From the NCBI GenBank assembly GCA_021014325.1, contig CM037466.1, positions 15,712,765-15,776,764 on the forward strand: a stretch of DNA of 64,000 bases. The letters run 5' to 3'. The notes under the pieces were generated by a model. It did no database searches. It saw nothing but the letters and a program-made list of their open reading frames with translations, and was not told where the DNA came from. Shown piece by piece: positions 31,501-46,500 of the stretch. Source of the DNA: Plazaster borealis. Its lineage: Eukaryota > Echinodermata > Asteroidea > Forcipulatida > Labidiasteridae. Made by a program: the position numbers and the translations under genes. Numbering within the stretch: position 1 is the stretch's first letter; each line of letters starts with the position of its first letter.

Positions 31501-34500
31501 CGTTAGCAATTTTAGCTTTTTCAGGGTGCAAAACAAATTCCAATCAATTATCAATCATCAGAAATTTGTAGAGCGTCATCATTCTAGTTGCCTAATCCGA
31601 GGTGCTTAGCAAAGTGAAGAACAAATTTAGACAAAGAATTCACAGAATTTCATGTTGAGATGGCAAGTGCAAAATTGCTGGATGAAATTGTTCCACAAAC
31701 TCAACATGAGTTTTTGAGTTACATTGAGAGTCCGGTGTCTTGAGTCTTGAAAGGAAGTAGAACTCAAGTCACAAGTCATTTACATGTAAGTCCAGTTGAT
31801 GTTTTAACCTCTAGTTTTCTGCTGGTGGTGATGTAGAGAGTCTGTAAATTCTTTAAAATGTAACACCCTAAAGAATTGTCAGGCCTGTGAAATCTCCGCT
31901 TTAAAGCTGATATCCGCTTTTTTCTTTTTTTGTCAATTTTTTATTTCCGTTTTTTCTTTTCTTTTCTTTTTTCTTTTTTTTTTCTTTCTTTTTTTCACTT
32001 TTTGGCCTTATATATGCTTGGCAACAGTAATGTACAACTACAATAATGTGAAATAAGCCTAGTTACTGGATCAATGGGGTGCCCCAAATCGACCAGCGTA
32101 AATGCGTGACGCGCGCTCACTTGACGTTCCATGATCATTCTTACATCATGTAGTGTTTCAGCTGTTTTTTTTAAGGGTCCACTCACAGCCCTGATTTTTG
32201 GAGTCTCATCTAAAGACCAAAGCTTTCCATTCTTAGGAATTTTTTAAGTTGTACAATCGCACCCCAGTGGATACCAGTTGGGACTCATTCCAAAAATGTC
32301 AGAAAATGTAACGTGAGTAACCGAAATTGTGTGTCTTGTGTATCAATTATCATACATAAGACATTTTTCTGGATGTCATCTTTGGTGCTTAAGTAGGTCT
32401 AGGTCTACTCTATCTACCATGGGGATAACAGTTATCAAACTTTTTCAGTATGGTAATTACAGCCCAAGGAAACTCAAAAGTACATCAAAACGTAACGTGA
32501 GTAACCGTGGGGAAAATGCTGCCATTACTCTTATGTTGCCAGATCAGATTTTGTAATAGTTATTATTCCGAGTTTTATCCTGACCTAATTTTTGCGTGAT
32601 CTCTATTTTGATTCAGGATTTTGTAGATAGTGATGATGAAGATTACACCACAGAAGGAGACAGCGGCAGAGCCCCAAGAAGAGAAGGGAAGGATGTCACT
32701 CTAGCCATGGTGGAAAAATGGCGGAAGCAGCTTCAGGTCAGCAGGCATGAGATTCTCCCTACTTAAGTCTGATTTCCAAATTTTTTTTTTCCCTTTGCAA
32801 AATCAGACAAATTGTAATTAAATAGCTTGAAAAGTCTATTAGAGCCTACACCATGTGTACATGTAGCTCAGCCCTTGTACTTGAGAAAATGTTCCCACTT
32901 TTTTCCAAGGGCCAAATATCATGCCTAGGTCAGACACCAAACATTTGTTTCTTCTTCCTCAGTTTCTGAAGGACTGTTTAATTTGTTATGATCGGCTGCC
33001 AGTGTCCTTGCACAAGCTAGCGTATCCTGCCAATAAACACTAGAATTTTTAGCCGATACACAGAGAAAACAGGCAATGGAAAACAGACTTGCAAGCCTTA
33101 AGCTGAGCAGGTGTTTTTCCTTTTTATGATTTTGTTCAGCGCTGCCATTACAAATTGAATAAAGCATAGTTTTACTGTACTTTCCTCCTATGCTTTGGCA
33201 AACTACAGTTGCATGCCTGACAAAAAGATCAAAACTTCTTTATTTTCTTCCTGAATATAGACAAAGATCATGACAAAATTATTTTAAATAAGGTAAGGAC
33301 ATTTCATTAGAAGGAAGATCTATGATCATTTATAGGGAACCCGTGAGAGTCTGCTCACTGTGCTGCTTCTCTGTCAATTCAAACAATCTATGAATCTTTA
33401 CGAGCAATGCAAAGATAAGAGGACAAAGGACAGGTTTTTTTCTGTTTCCTCAAATAATCAAAATAAACCAAGGGAGTTTAATTTTTTCTGACAGGTGTAC
33501 TCACTGAACAGTCTGCATGAGGTGGTTAAGGCGTTCCGTGCTGCCGTTCAGCAGATATCATCAGACGTCGAAGTCAGTCAGTACCGAGTGGAAGGCAGTG
33601 GAGGTGAGCCACAATTCACAAAGTCCGTGATCGAGATGTTTTTAAACGCAAAATATATCCAAGTTGGCTTTAAATTGAAATATTGGACACCCAATTTACT
33701 CACTTATTTTAAAACATAAATCACAAAAAGTTACAAAATTTAAGTTTAAATCAAAGTGTATGAAAGATTCCCCTCTTGCTGATATTGAGGTCAGGAGGAT
33801 TTCTGCTTAAAGAATTGTTCTGAGCCAAATTTCACAATGCTGCTTACTGTGGAACTCTGCTCTATAGTTACAGAAGTGCAGAATTCAGTGGTACCCTAAG
33901 GCCCAATTTTATAGAGCTGCTTAAGCACAAAAAATAGCTAAGCACAAAACCATTTTGCTCACCAGAATAAGATTACCAACCAAAACACCATCTAACATGT
34001 ATTGTTCTGTGACTTGTTTCCAGCTTATTTTTTCTAAGCAGGTAATTGTTTAGCAAACTTTTCAGCTTAGGCAGCTCTATGAAATTGGGCCCTTATCATC
34101 AGAGACAGAAATTGTGTTTAGCTTGCTTGGTTTGAAATGCTGAAGTGTGTTTGTATTGACTTTATGCAGTGTTCAATGCCATGGTGAGTCTATGCTTGAA
34201 GCATGTCCATCCAACTCTGCAGAAAGTCTTGGAGATTGAGGAAAAACCCATGAAAAAGTAAGTAAAGGGTTGAGGTGTTTCTAGCATGGTACCATATGAA
34301 TGGGTGTTATTCAATCAATTGTTATGTGCAACCAATGTTGATTTATTCAGCCTGGGAAACTGCTCGGGTTAAATCTAGTCTCAAGGCCTCAAAGTGTGAC
34401 GTCAGATGTTCAGGCTAGACTTTCGATAGCCTGAACATCTTACATCACACTTCGAGACTCATGAATAACGCCAGATACTACCGGCCTTAGAGTACTTTAA

Positions 34501-37500
34501 ACTACCTGCAGGAAGGGGTTACTAAAATCAGCTTGATGTAACCACAGCTTCTTCCAGCGAGTTTGTAGCTTTGTTGTTTGAGAAGTATTACCCTAATTTA
34601 AGAGGAAAATTCACCAGGATGTCAGTGGGAACTTTTGTAAAATTTTGTGACAGGTTGCAAGGTTAAAAACAAAGGAAACAAAGGCCAAGAGTTGCGTGAG
34701 TTTCTGAACTGGTCATCAGACATTACAACTTATTAACAAGAACTATTTTAACCTTCAAATATCATCGTTAGAAGTAGTAAGAATTTGTTGATGAAAATGA
34801 AGAAACAAGATTTGTAATTTTGATTCACTAGTGCCTAATGGAAAAAAAATGGTGTGCGTAAAGTGCTCATCTTTCACCACTGTGGCCCTGGTTCGATTCT
34901 CAGCTAGGTCCATATAGAGTTGTGTTGGTTCTCTCCTGTGCTCTTGCTGCGCTCCAAGGATGGGTTGATGTTGCTGGCTGCCAAAGACGCCATTACATGC
35001 CAGCGGCTCGAGCACGTTGTAACCGCGTCCTTCGCAATTCAGCTTCTCAGCTGCAAGTGTGGATGATTAACCTCTTAAATTCTTATTTATTATTTTAAAG
35101 TTCATTAGTCTCCTGATTTTCTTACATCTTTATAATTACCCCCTCCCCCCTTTCTAGGAGAAATCTTCCCACAACATCCAAGAAGTGGCATCAGGTGCAG
35201 GCCACTGTGAAGATCTATATCACAGACATTGTGAAGGTAAGAGAGACATTGTGAACATTTGCATTTGCAATAAAATTTCTGATGATATGTAAAAAAGTTA
35301 CTAACTCCAATCAATTTCTGGATAATTGTATCATCCGGGTCTGCATCATCTCTTAAGGTGTTTTATAAATGGGTCTCATAATTCAAAGACTTAGACATAC
35401 CCGTCTTAAACATTGCTGGGACTCAGTATAGTTAACTAGATCAATGGGGCACCGGGCATATAGTGTAAGCAACTTACTTGGCTACTCGACATATACTGAC
35501 ACGTACAGGCAAATCCAACAGAACGCTTGTGTTTTGGCATGCACCTTTTAGAAGTCCTAGTCTCAAGCATTTAATTACTTTCAATTAATTGTTTCTTTCC
35601 ATCTGTATACAACATATGGAAGGATTGTATGAATTTTTAAGAAGACAAGCAAGATGATATTAAGGCGTATTAAGACAGAGGATTAATATTCCTAAATGCC
35701 TTTTGATGGACAGAGAGGACTTGACACCATCAGTAACTTCTCTTTTCTTTTTATTAGCTTCTGAAGCAGTTATCTGAGACAACCATTGTGTGCGTCGTCC
35801 TACGTCACATTCACCGTATGATCCCATACTTCTGTTGCTTCCCTCGTCTAACCAAGGACCTTGTCAAGGTATGTCTACTTGTTAATGATAATAAAAGTAG
35901 AGTGAGGCTGGAATTGCAGGGGTGATTGGTTGTTGGCGGGGAGGGGTTGGGAGGGGAGGGGAGGGGTCAGGGGTTACAGCCATTTTGTTTCTCTTCCCAT
36001 TCAAATCAATTTAACCAAACTGAGGCTCGAATGACAAAATAGAATGGCCCTTTATAGACCTTTAGTCTTGCTCCCTGTGTGAAATAGCATGACTGAATAC
36101 TGATTCTCACTCTATCGGAAAGGTACCAGACTATTTTGCCCTTCCAGCCTCGGTTTGGTTTACATTGAGTTGAGTGGTAGGAAAAACAAGATGGAGGCAC
36201 CATGATAAAGGTCATTTGGGTGTAATAAACAAATGCTATCATTATTGCAAATAGCACATAGAGAAAATAGCATCACATTATTTCAATTTTGGTCCTAGAA
36301 ATTGGTAACCCTGTGGAGTACCGGTGAGGAGGCAGTGAGAGTCTTGTCTTTCCTATCTCTGTTTGCCGTCCATCGCTGTATGCAGAAAAACAGCTGGCTG
36401 GAGTACATTCTGAAGGTAAGAAGGATCTAATACAAACTCCCCAAAGGAAGTGTTAAGATTCCATAGAAACTAATTAAAGGGAAAAACCCTTAAAGGGCAG
36501 GCATGATACTCTTCCTACTTTAATTTGATTTCCAATTTGTCCCCAATTAAAAAATCAGCAAAATAGCCATTTAATAACGTGAAAAGCTTATCATGGCCCA
36601 AGCCATATTTTTTTTAATGTTGACCGGCCTTTGTACTAAATAAAATTTAATTTGGGGTTGAACAAAGACAAATTTACTAGAGTGGGATTTGATCCTGCAA
36701 CCTCGGAATCAACGTGCCTGCGCTTGACCAACTGAATAGGGGGGGGGAGAAAAAGATAGCAGTTTGCATTAGCAATGCAGTATACAGCCGGCGTGAGCAA
36801 AGGAAGAGAGTATGGTATCAACAAAGAGATGCAGACGGCAAAGGTGTGGGGGTGGCGTAGGGAAAGGAAGGCGAGGGTGTGAACAACAAGCAAACTATAT
36901 GCCTGGATGCTGTTCTGCCCAATTAAATGTTTGTTAACGATTTGTTTGCGGCAACTTAAGCAAGGGAAAATTGAAGCTATTTCTGGTGGTAGCCAGATTT
37001 GAGGGCGGAATCGAGTCTTTTTTAGGTCTTTTGGCTTTGGTGGCCTGTGGTAGTTTACCATCACATGACTGTAATGATACTGTTTTATGTAAAAGACTAG
37101 AGATAAAAGGTTATACCAACCTTTTCTTACTTTTTTTTCGTTGTTATAAAAGAAAGTACAGCCTATACTTTCTGAAGACTTTTTTTCTGTTGATGATAAT
37201 GCTGAGGGTTCAAACTACTTTCTGTGCGTTTTATTAGCTGCACTTCATCAGTCAGAATTAAAGTGTTTTGCTATTTTTTTTTACATGACCTGTTCACAAA
37301 AACAAGTGTGATCTCAGTTTGTTAATTGTCTTTACAAATCAAAAGTAATACAAGAATCCTTTGTAGTAGAGATTACTAGTCTTTGAATGGTTTCATTTTA
37401 AAGAAAGTGTTAAAGGAAGTGTTGAGAAAGCCGTTTTACAAACCGTCATGATAATTTCCACTTACATGTGATCCATTAGACATTGCTAACCTGCAATGTT

Positions 37501-40500
37501 GAATTACACCATTTGGAGCACAGTGATGTACACTGATCTACCATGCATGGCCGTTTAATTACCAGTCACAAATTGTCAATGTCACCACACAAAAATTGAC
37601 CCCTAAATGTTGGCCATTTGGAATACCAATACACCATTCAATATTACCGTTACAAACACCCTTCAAAACCACTAACATACCGTTCACCTCCAGATGACAC
37701 CAGTAGTTCCCTCCATTGAAAACACCATCGACTACATTGTTTAGTTTATGAAATACAGTTGAGTGTATGCCTTTTTTCTACCATTTAATGTATTTGTAAA
37801 GGAAGTAACAGGTCTGGTGAATTTTTTAATTCTCAATAACAAAAGAAGTTGCAGTTGTATTTCTTCAGTGACCTTTATTAAGGTCAAAAAATTCAGTGGC
37901 ATGTCTCGTTTTTGGTCGTTGCTACAGTAATGCTGCGGAGGGCGGGGTTATGTTGTTTTCAGGTCATGTTTAATTGTAATGTGAGGTATGGAATGATACA
38001 GAGTTGCAGCAAAACGGATGTTTTTTAGCGTTGATTTTCCTGAAAAACGTGTTTTGGTGTGTCCTTGAGCATGAAAATAAAAGTAACTCTGAAGAGATTT
38101 ACCATATCAAGAAGTGTGGTATTTTTGTTTCTGCTTTGGAGAATACTTTGGTGTGTTTTGAGGGGTCAGAAAATTACAGCACTGTGACTGCAAGGCTGTG
38201 TGGATTGATGACGACGACTCTGAAATTTCATAGTGTTACCTTCAGTGAAATGGAGGTAACCCTAGAAATGTCATTAAGTGATGAATCATGGATGAATCTA
38301 GCACTGCGCCTCCTTTTTGGTGGCAACAGCAATAGCATTGTCGTGATCAAGTTTGGGATGAGAATTCCAAACGTGATTACTGGGAATTGTTATTTGCTTC
38401 ATGTAAGATGGATAACTAATATTAACCTTTGGCCATTTAGAATTCGTACAATGGAACTTGCAACAAGATTGCGAATGAATTAATCTGACTTGTGTGAACA
38501 TACACAAACCTGGAATAATAAACATATTACACAACAACTCAAACCCAAACGTCTGTTAGACCAAAACGGACTACATACAATTCCAAAAGCAGAAATAAGC
38601 ATGAGAGGAATTACAAACGTCTGTTAGACCAAAACGGACTACATACAATTCCAAAAGCAGAAATAAGCATGAGAGGAATTACAAACGTCTGTTAGACCAA
38701 AACGAACTACATACAACTCCAAAAGCAGAAATAAGTATGAGAGGAATTACAAAGGTCTGTTTGACCAAAACGGACTACATACAATTCCAAAAGCAGAAAT
38801 AAGCATGAGAGGAATTACAAACGTCTGTTAGACCAAAACGGACTACATACAATTCCAAAAGCAGAAATAAGCATGAGAGGAATTACAAACGTCTGTTAGA
38901 CCAAAACGGACTACATACAATTCCAAAAGCAGAAATAAGTATGAGAGGAATTACAAAGGTCTGTTTGACCAAAACGGACTACATACAATTCCAAAAGCAA
39001 AAATAAGCATGAGAGGAATTACAACCCCTCCCCCCCCTTTCTGCAAACTGAAATGGGTTATCAGCTAAGCACATCTTTAGCGTTCTGAATCCAGGCAAGT
39101 TTATAATTTTCTGACATACATTGTAAGTCCAACAATTCCATCCTCAAAATTGTTGAAAAGTGCTCAGGAAGATATTTTAATTATGACAAAAGTATCACCT
39201 TGTGGAGACTGCATGTTTAAATTAGTTGCCGGTCAGGATTCATAATAATAATAATAATAAAGAGACATTTATAAAGCGCAAACAGTTGCAGATCGGCTCA
39301 GCCTCAAGGCGCTGAATACAAGCAAATGGATTGAACAAAATAATTTAAAAACAACAATAATTAAACAATTTTACAAAAAATACGTCTGGAACAGCCAAAT
39401 ACACAGTAAGTTAAAAGATGAACTCGTTAAACAAATAGTTGTAGAAATTGAAAAATAGATAAAAACTTTCAATAAGTGACAATGTTACAAAAATACTGTT
39501 TGAAAAGTAGATACACATGGTGTTACCGCAAACTGAATATACGTACATGTAGGACAGTAATAATTATTAGTAAACAACTGTTTATGCTTGCCTCACTGTG
39601 CTTAGAAACAGAAAGTGGAAGGAGATTTAATTTCAGGCTTTACTATAGCGCATTTTATAATAAACGTCTCAATGCGCCTTACATTAGTGCCCTGGTGTTT
39701 GGGCCAATAACATTCCTTTAACCTTTCTCAGCTCCCTGGGGAGTATACAGCCCTGGGCAACCGTGGTGCTCCGAAGGCTTTTTCAAACACAATATCAACA
39801 TCTACCCTTGCAGTTACCCATTTACACCCCTGGGTGAAGAGAAGCAATTATAGTTAAGTGTCTTGCTCAAGGACACAAGTGCCATGACCGGGATTCGAAC
39901 CCACAACCTGATGACTAACCACCAGAACTTGAATTTGATGCTCTTAACCGCTCGGCCACTACATATAGATGGAGGGTCCGGTCAGGAGTCATCAGTGTGA
40001 TGTATTATGTTTTAGGATCTAGGATCTAGGACAGTAGTCTTCTGAATTCCGAAATCTTCTCAATGGCAGTAGAATAAATAGCAAGACAAGTTCTCAAAGA
40101 ACAAAATTTACACAGCACAGTAGATACACATGGTGTTACCGTAAACTAAATATACATAGGACAGTAATAATTATTAGTGTTTATGCTTGCCTCACTGTGC
40201 TTAGAAACAGAAAGTGGAAGAACATTTAATTTCAGGGGTGCCCAGGCTTTGAACACCTTGCTGCTTAACCTAAATACTCTGCAGCCAACAGATCGTAATC
40301 AATTTTGTAAACAACTCAAACAGCTCAGTTAATCCCATTTTCCACGAACTTGTTTGTGGTTAAAACAAAAGTAAATGACTGAGCTGAGTATTTAAGAAAG
40401 TGGAGGAGATAAATCTGTAAGATTTCATGTTACAAGGACAGGCATGTTTGTTATCAATTGGTAGAAGTTTTACTTAAATAAATTGATTGGCCCAATGTTG

Positions 40501-43500
40501 TCCAGACGTGACTTTTTTCCCATTGTTAATTCCTTAATTCCCACAGCAATATCTTAGAGTTACTACTTCGGCCAAGTAAAATAAATAACATGTTGCTCAT
40601 CCCCGCCCGCCTCGGTTTTGGCAGCCGTACCGATTTTTTTGTTATTTGTTATTAAAAAAAAAAAAAAAATCAATTTACATATTATTTATAGCTATTTCCA
40701 ATGTACCCTTTATTTTTATTGAGCAGTTTCATCATCTGTCTTACATGTAGGCCTACAAGAATAGCTATTGCAACGCATAATGAGAAACTCTTTACTTTGA
40801 AACGTTTTGCCCTTCAGGTTTGCATGCAACAGTTCTTTGCACAAGGACGCGATGCCACGCACACAGAATAACTTTGGAGCAAAATCAAGAATGACTCTCT
40901 TTAGAAATAATTACAATGTATCAAAATGGACACAGAAACACAGAATTTGAGGACATACAGAACGTACTCATAAAACCATAAAACCATCTTGAAATACGAT
41001 ATGGCGGTCAGCTTAGACATGGTGGCCATCTTGAAAAAAATAACAAAAAAATTGAAAATAACAAATAACAAGGACCTCCCTCACCAACTTTTTCAAAAAG
41101 TCTGGACGAGCAACATGTTATTTATTTTACTTGGCCTTACATTAAGTTACATTCTTGAAGGGTTAGGAATGTTACTGGCAAATATATATTTTGTTTTTTC
41201 TTCCATTTTCAGGCCATATTTCTGTCTTTTATGCGTAACCCTTTTTCAAACGACCTTGTAATTTATAAAGGTCACAGATTAATTTGTCATTTTTTGCTAT
41301 GAACAATTATGACCAGCTTTGGAATGTACAGGAAAAGACTGCAACAAAATAGTTGCTTTTGTCTTACTCTCCCATGCCTCTCTTAAAAAGTTATCTTTTG
41401 GTCTATCATTAGAGTGGAATTGCCCATTTGACAGTTTGTACAGGAGTACACTTGGATTCTTTCCTGTACTTGCTTGTGTAGTTACTCGATATCGATGTAG
41501 AAACTTCAGCAATGTCATCTTCAGGTCAGCTCCTTTGTCAGTTCGTGGCTGGTGGGGTTCATGTGTACATTGCCTGGCTGTGGGTACAAACCTGGCTGGG
41601 TACATTGCCTGGCTGGGTACACGCCTGGCTGGCACTGCATGTAAAACACGGAGTTGTATTATCAAGGCAAAACTACTTCCTTGCTCTATTGACACTGAAC
41701 CTGTTTATTTATTCAAGTGAGCATGCGCGGTTAGACAAGGTCGTAGGTCGTTCATTTGTGTAAGGAGGTATGGCATAACGCACAGTTGCAGCAAAAGGCC
41801 TATTTTTTAGCGTTGATTTTCCAGAAAAACATATTTTGGTGTGTTCTTGAGCATGAAAATAAAATTAACTTTGAAGAGATTTAGTATATAAGGATTTTTG
41901 TTTGGGGGTTTTTCTGCTCTGAGGAATACTTTGAATTGTTTTGGGGCCAAGAAAATTTGAGCACTGTGACTGCAATGCTGTGTGGAATTGAAGACTTGGT
42001 TACACTCAGTATCATAAATTATCCATACAAAGCAGCAAACTATGTTACTTGAGTCGTGCTATACAGGTTTATTCATTGATCTCGCAATCGACCAAGTACA
42101 TAGTTCTTACAAATAATGACAAAAGTAGATTAACAGACCTGGATTTATTTGTCCAGTAGTTGTGGCAGCGGGTGCGGTTAACCGGATAGTTGAAAAGTGG
42201 TATTCGCATCTGCACATAGTAATAAGTCGTTGCGACTTAAGCACAACTCGCACTAGTTGCCCAGGCCTACCACGCAGATTGGAGTTGCTTTTCACATCAT
42301 CATCATGAAGAAATAAATAGCTGGACATTATATTACTCAATATTAAGAACTCGTTGAAAAGTCGACCACAATGTATATTGATAAAATTAATGATAGAAAG
42401 GAATATTTGTACACAAATCATAAATTCAGTGATTTTACTTGAGACTTGTTCAACAAATTTACATATTCAGCTTATAATTTCAAGTTTATACAATTTTGGT
42501 TTTAAGAAAAACCTTGTAAAAATGTTCCACGAAATGGCTTTAAATGAGTCTTCATTTTTTGAAAAAAAGTCTCACTGGCTATTGCCCAAAACTCTCAAGT
42601 TCAACATCTTCTGGGGGGTCCGAATACTCGGATGGCCTGTGGGTTATTGTGAATTTATCTACACATAATGTTATATGCAGAAGTTCAAAGTATATTTTTA
42701 GAGTTTCAAGAGTTCTTTGAAAGTGTACATTCTGATATCAAAACCTGTATGATTTATAATAATGATAATAATAATACGCAGTTCTTATATAGCGCTTTAT
42801 ACTCCCGATGGGTGTCTCAAAGCGCTCAGTATTTTTCCTACAAGGTAATCGGAGTTACGTGTTGAAGTATGAGACCTATTCCTTTGCATAGCACCATGTA
42901 ATGGTTTACGAAAAGGCATCGCGTTGCAATTACAGCATCTGGAGATTATCATCGCGCATCCAAAACAAGCGTTTACATAAGTTTTGGGATCGGAGGTGAT
43001 GAGCACAAAATTCTTCATTTTTTGCAGCAACCGGAAGCTGAGGTCAAGTTTAATTCTCGGATTTTCTTCTTTATACCATATTTTGTATCACTAAGAATTA
43101 CATTCCCAACAACATATATATTTTTCATGGTCATAAACCACATTAAACTAAAATAATTGACAAAACAAAATCTTGCCCACGTAAATTTCCATATGGTTGG
43201 GACCGCAATGGTCCCGGAAGTTCAAGTATGCGCGAGACTTGCACAGTCTATTGGAAGTACAAGGTGGATACTATTGTGTTCCGTAATGGAACAAAAGGTT
43301 TTAAAATAGTTTTCAAATTCCTTTGAATTCCTCCTACCGAAGTATTTAAGGCGAAGAAATGACGTTGGTTAGTGCACTTGGCTGCAAAACGATGGTAGGG
43401 GGCTTGGTTTCAGTTTAAACCAGTACTTGGAGTGTCATGAGAGCTTAGAGAGCAACTCGGGGTAGACTACTGGTCAGAGAGCTAAAAAGATGATTTATGG

Positions 43501-46500
43501 TCTTGCAGCCTCGTTACCTCGGCCAAAACCAGGGTAAAACCTGGTTTTGGAGCTTGGGTTAGAGCTACCACCAGAGAGAGAGAGAAGGGAGGTCAGTCCC
43601 CCAGGCACAACAAGGTGAACCCCGCCGTTAAGGCCAGAGGCATGAGGGAGGACCCAGACCAAGTCACTGCTCACCCTTGAAGTTTATTCGTTCTTCATGA
43701 GAATGGTTGATTTGAGCCGGCTTTTGTATTAAGTCTTGTTTGCTTGCATTGTATTTAAATATCGTTTGGTATTGTAGTGATTTGTAGTCGCCAGTAGTTT
43801 ACAGTTGAAATAAATGGTAATTGTTCAGTTTTATAGTGTATCCCAATTTCTCCTTCTCCTGTTACTTTGTCCGGGTTGTTTTATGGAGTGTTGGTGAGAA
43901 GGTGCTATTTTAAAAAATCCAAGACCGTGTATAAGGTTGGTCTTGTGACACTCTCAAAGACATTTAAATTTTCACCTGAAGTGTACTTCTGTTTTCACAC
44001 TTTCCGTTGAACAGCTTCATATTTTTAGTGAACTTGACTGATGCCTCTCTTACAAAGTTATCTTTTGGCCCATTAGTGTGGAATTGCCCATTTGACAGTT
44101 TGTACAGGAGTACACTTGGATTCTTTCCTGTACTTGCTTGTGTAGAACTTCAGCAATGTCATCTTCAGGTCAGCTCCTTGTCAGTTCGTGACTGGGGGGT
44201 TCATGGGTACATGCCTGGCTGGAACATGCCTGGCTAGCACTGCATGTAAAACACGGTGTTGTATTATCAAGGCATAACTCCGTCCTTGCACTATAGACCT
44301 TTCCATTGTTGATAAACAAACAGCGCTGGTTGGCATGGACGGCCGACTGTTAGTGAACATTAGTGAAACATTTAATCGTGTTACTGATGTTTTAACCAAA
44401 TTCAACATTTTCTGCAAACTTTCAATAAAAAATAAAAACCTCCCATGACTGGTTGCTTCGTTTCCAACAAATTCAACCCTATTTTTGATTTTTTGTTTAA
44501 CATTGTTACAAATTGTGGCTATCAGTTTTTGTTTTGCATTTATGGCTTTCCATAGTTTTCCAACCTGGGTTGGCAAAACCTTGGGCTGTGACGTTGCAAT
44601 AGGAAGGTCTATTGACACTGAACCTGTTTAACTATTCAAACGAGCATGCGCGGTTAGACAGGGTCGTAGGTCGTATGAATGTTCATTTGTGTAAGGAGGT
44701 ATGGCATAACACACAGTTGCAGCAAAAGGCATATTTTTCAGCGTTGATTTTCCAGAAAAACATATTTTGGTGTGTCCTTTAGCCTGAAAATAAGATTTAC
44801 TTTGAAGAGATTTAGTGTATGAGGAATTGTGGTATTTTTGTTTCTGCTCTGGGGAATACTTTGATGTGTTTTGGGGCTAAACAAATTACAGCACTGTGAC
44901 TGCAATGCTGTGTGGAATTGATGGGTCTGGTAAATAAATTCTGTAGTGTTACCCTAGGGCCCAAGTCTTTGAATCATAAAGCTTTGCAAACTGCTTTGAC
45001 CGCAATATGGTTCTGTCTGTATGTCTGATGATGAGCCTTGTTGAAGGCAACAGAATGATGTTCAGGCTTGTAATAGTAGCCAACTATGTCACTATCCTCG
45101 CTCGCCTACATATGAGGTGGGAGGGTGTCATTAGCGTATGGCCCTTGAGAGCCATAACGCACTTTGCTGTGAGAACAGAGTAACCCATTACCTGAGAATC
45201 TTTCAAACCATGGATTTTAAATAATGGTTTGCATATAATCAAAAAGTAGATAAAAGCCTTTTTCACACTGTCCGTGGACTGTATATGAAGCAGGCCTTGG
45301 GGAGGCCCAGGAGTTTTTTTACCCCCTGGTTACCCCAGTGCACTTTCACACTGTCCCCCGCACACGGGTATTCCCGAAGTCCCTATTCCATGGGTTCCGG
45401 TTGTATATTTCAAGAATACCCCAGGGTTTACCGCTTACCCCTACTCCGGAGCAAGTGGCTATTCCCTGGGTATGCCCAATTGCCGGGGTAGATCAATGGT
45501 AAAGCAATCCAAGTGTGAAAAGGTCGGCCGTTATTCCCAGCATGCCACCAGGGAATAGACTAGTGTGAAAGGGGCTATAAAGGCCTGGAATTTCATCTCT
45601 GAGAGGGCAAGGCCATTTTCATTTTGCAAAGGGCACTTTCATTGAAAAATCTTAAAGTCTGTGGAAAACTTTCTAAGGCACCAAGGCCAGGGCAACAGAG
45701 ACCATAGCCTCCGTGGCCTTCGTGTAATTCCAGGCCTGGACATAAGCTTTAAGGGTTTTGGGGCAACTGCAAATCATGATTGCAATTTGGGTTGGTTTTT
45801 TTTATATCCCTTTGACATTTATGAGTAATAACTCCTACCTTTAAATTGTTGAAAGTTGCTAATTTATTTCCAAAATCAAACGTGACAAAGAAGTACTTTG
45901 TTGAGAACAATATGTATTTTACGTGTGATAAAGAATATTGTTTAGTTTTACCCAAAATGCATGGAGAGAGATTTATAATTTTTATTCTGGTCAGGAAATT
46001 GCCTTGAATAGGCTGGTATAGGGACTTAAAAAATGTCAAATGGCAAAATGAAAAGAATATACTTTTTTTTTGCAATTTTTTCTTTAAGATTTGTTTATAA
46101 GTACATTCCCATCCGAAAGACATTTTGGTTTTACTGACAAACTTGTTTAAAAGCGCCTCACAACAATTTGTTCTTTTCTTCTATTTTTCAGCAAATGTAC
46201 TTGGCATATGTACGCAACTCCAAGTTCACGTCACCATCTACACTGCCTCTGATTAACTTTATGCAGCGTTCCTTGACTGAGATGTTTGCATTTAACACGC
46301 AGTTGGCGTACCAGCATGGGTTTGTGTACATCAGACAGCTTGCAATTCATCTACGCAATGCAATCACAGTGAAAAAGAAGGTATTGTGTACACTTGACTT
46401 AAGCACCTTGTTGTAAACTGTCAGCAACAGAAAAATTAGCTCTTGAGGGGACTTGAGTTCTCAATTTAAAGTCTACTGACCACTTCATTAATAGACCTGT

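Larger units (their letters stand above)
36416..46191. other. NOC2L intron 9 (9.8 kb), repeat-filled
   Basis: It separates exon 9 (ending LEYILK) from exon 10 ([12 protein letters not shown]), a junction that is continuous in known NOC2L proteins, so no coding exon is missing here. It holds a SINE fragment (36648-36739), a 68-bp array, three copies of one long dispersed segment, a SINE family 3 copy and several foldbacks. An ORF of 159 codons at 38004-38483 lies inside the dispersed repeat and has no family resemblance. Confidence 0.8.

Noticed and set aside
38004..38483. 159-codon ORF in NOC2L intron 9
   Set aside because: Lies in a dispersed repeat whose other two copies are interrupted by stops; no recognisable domain.
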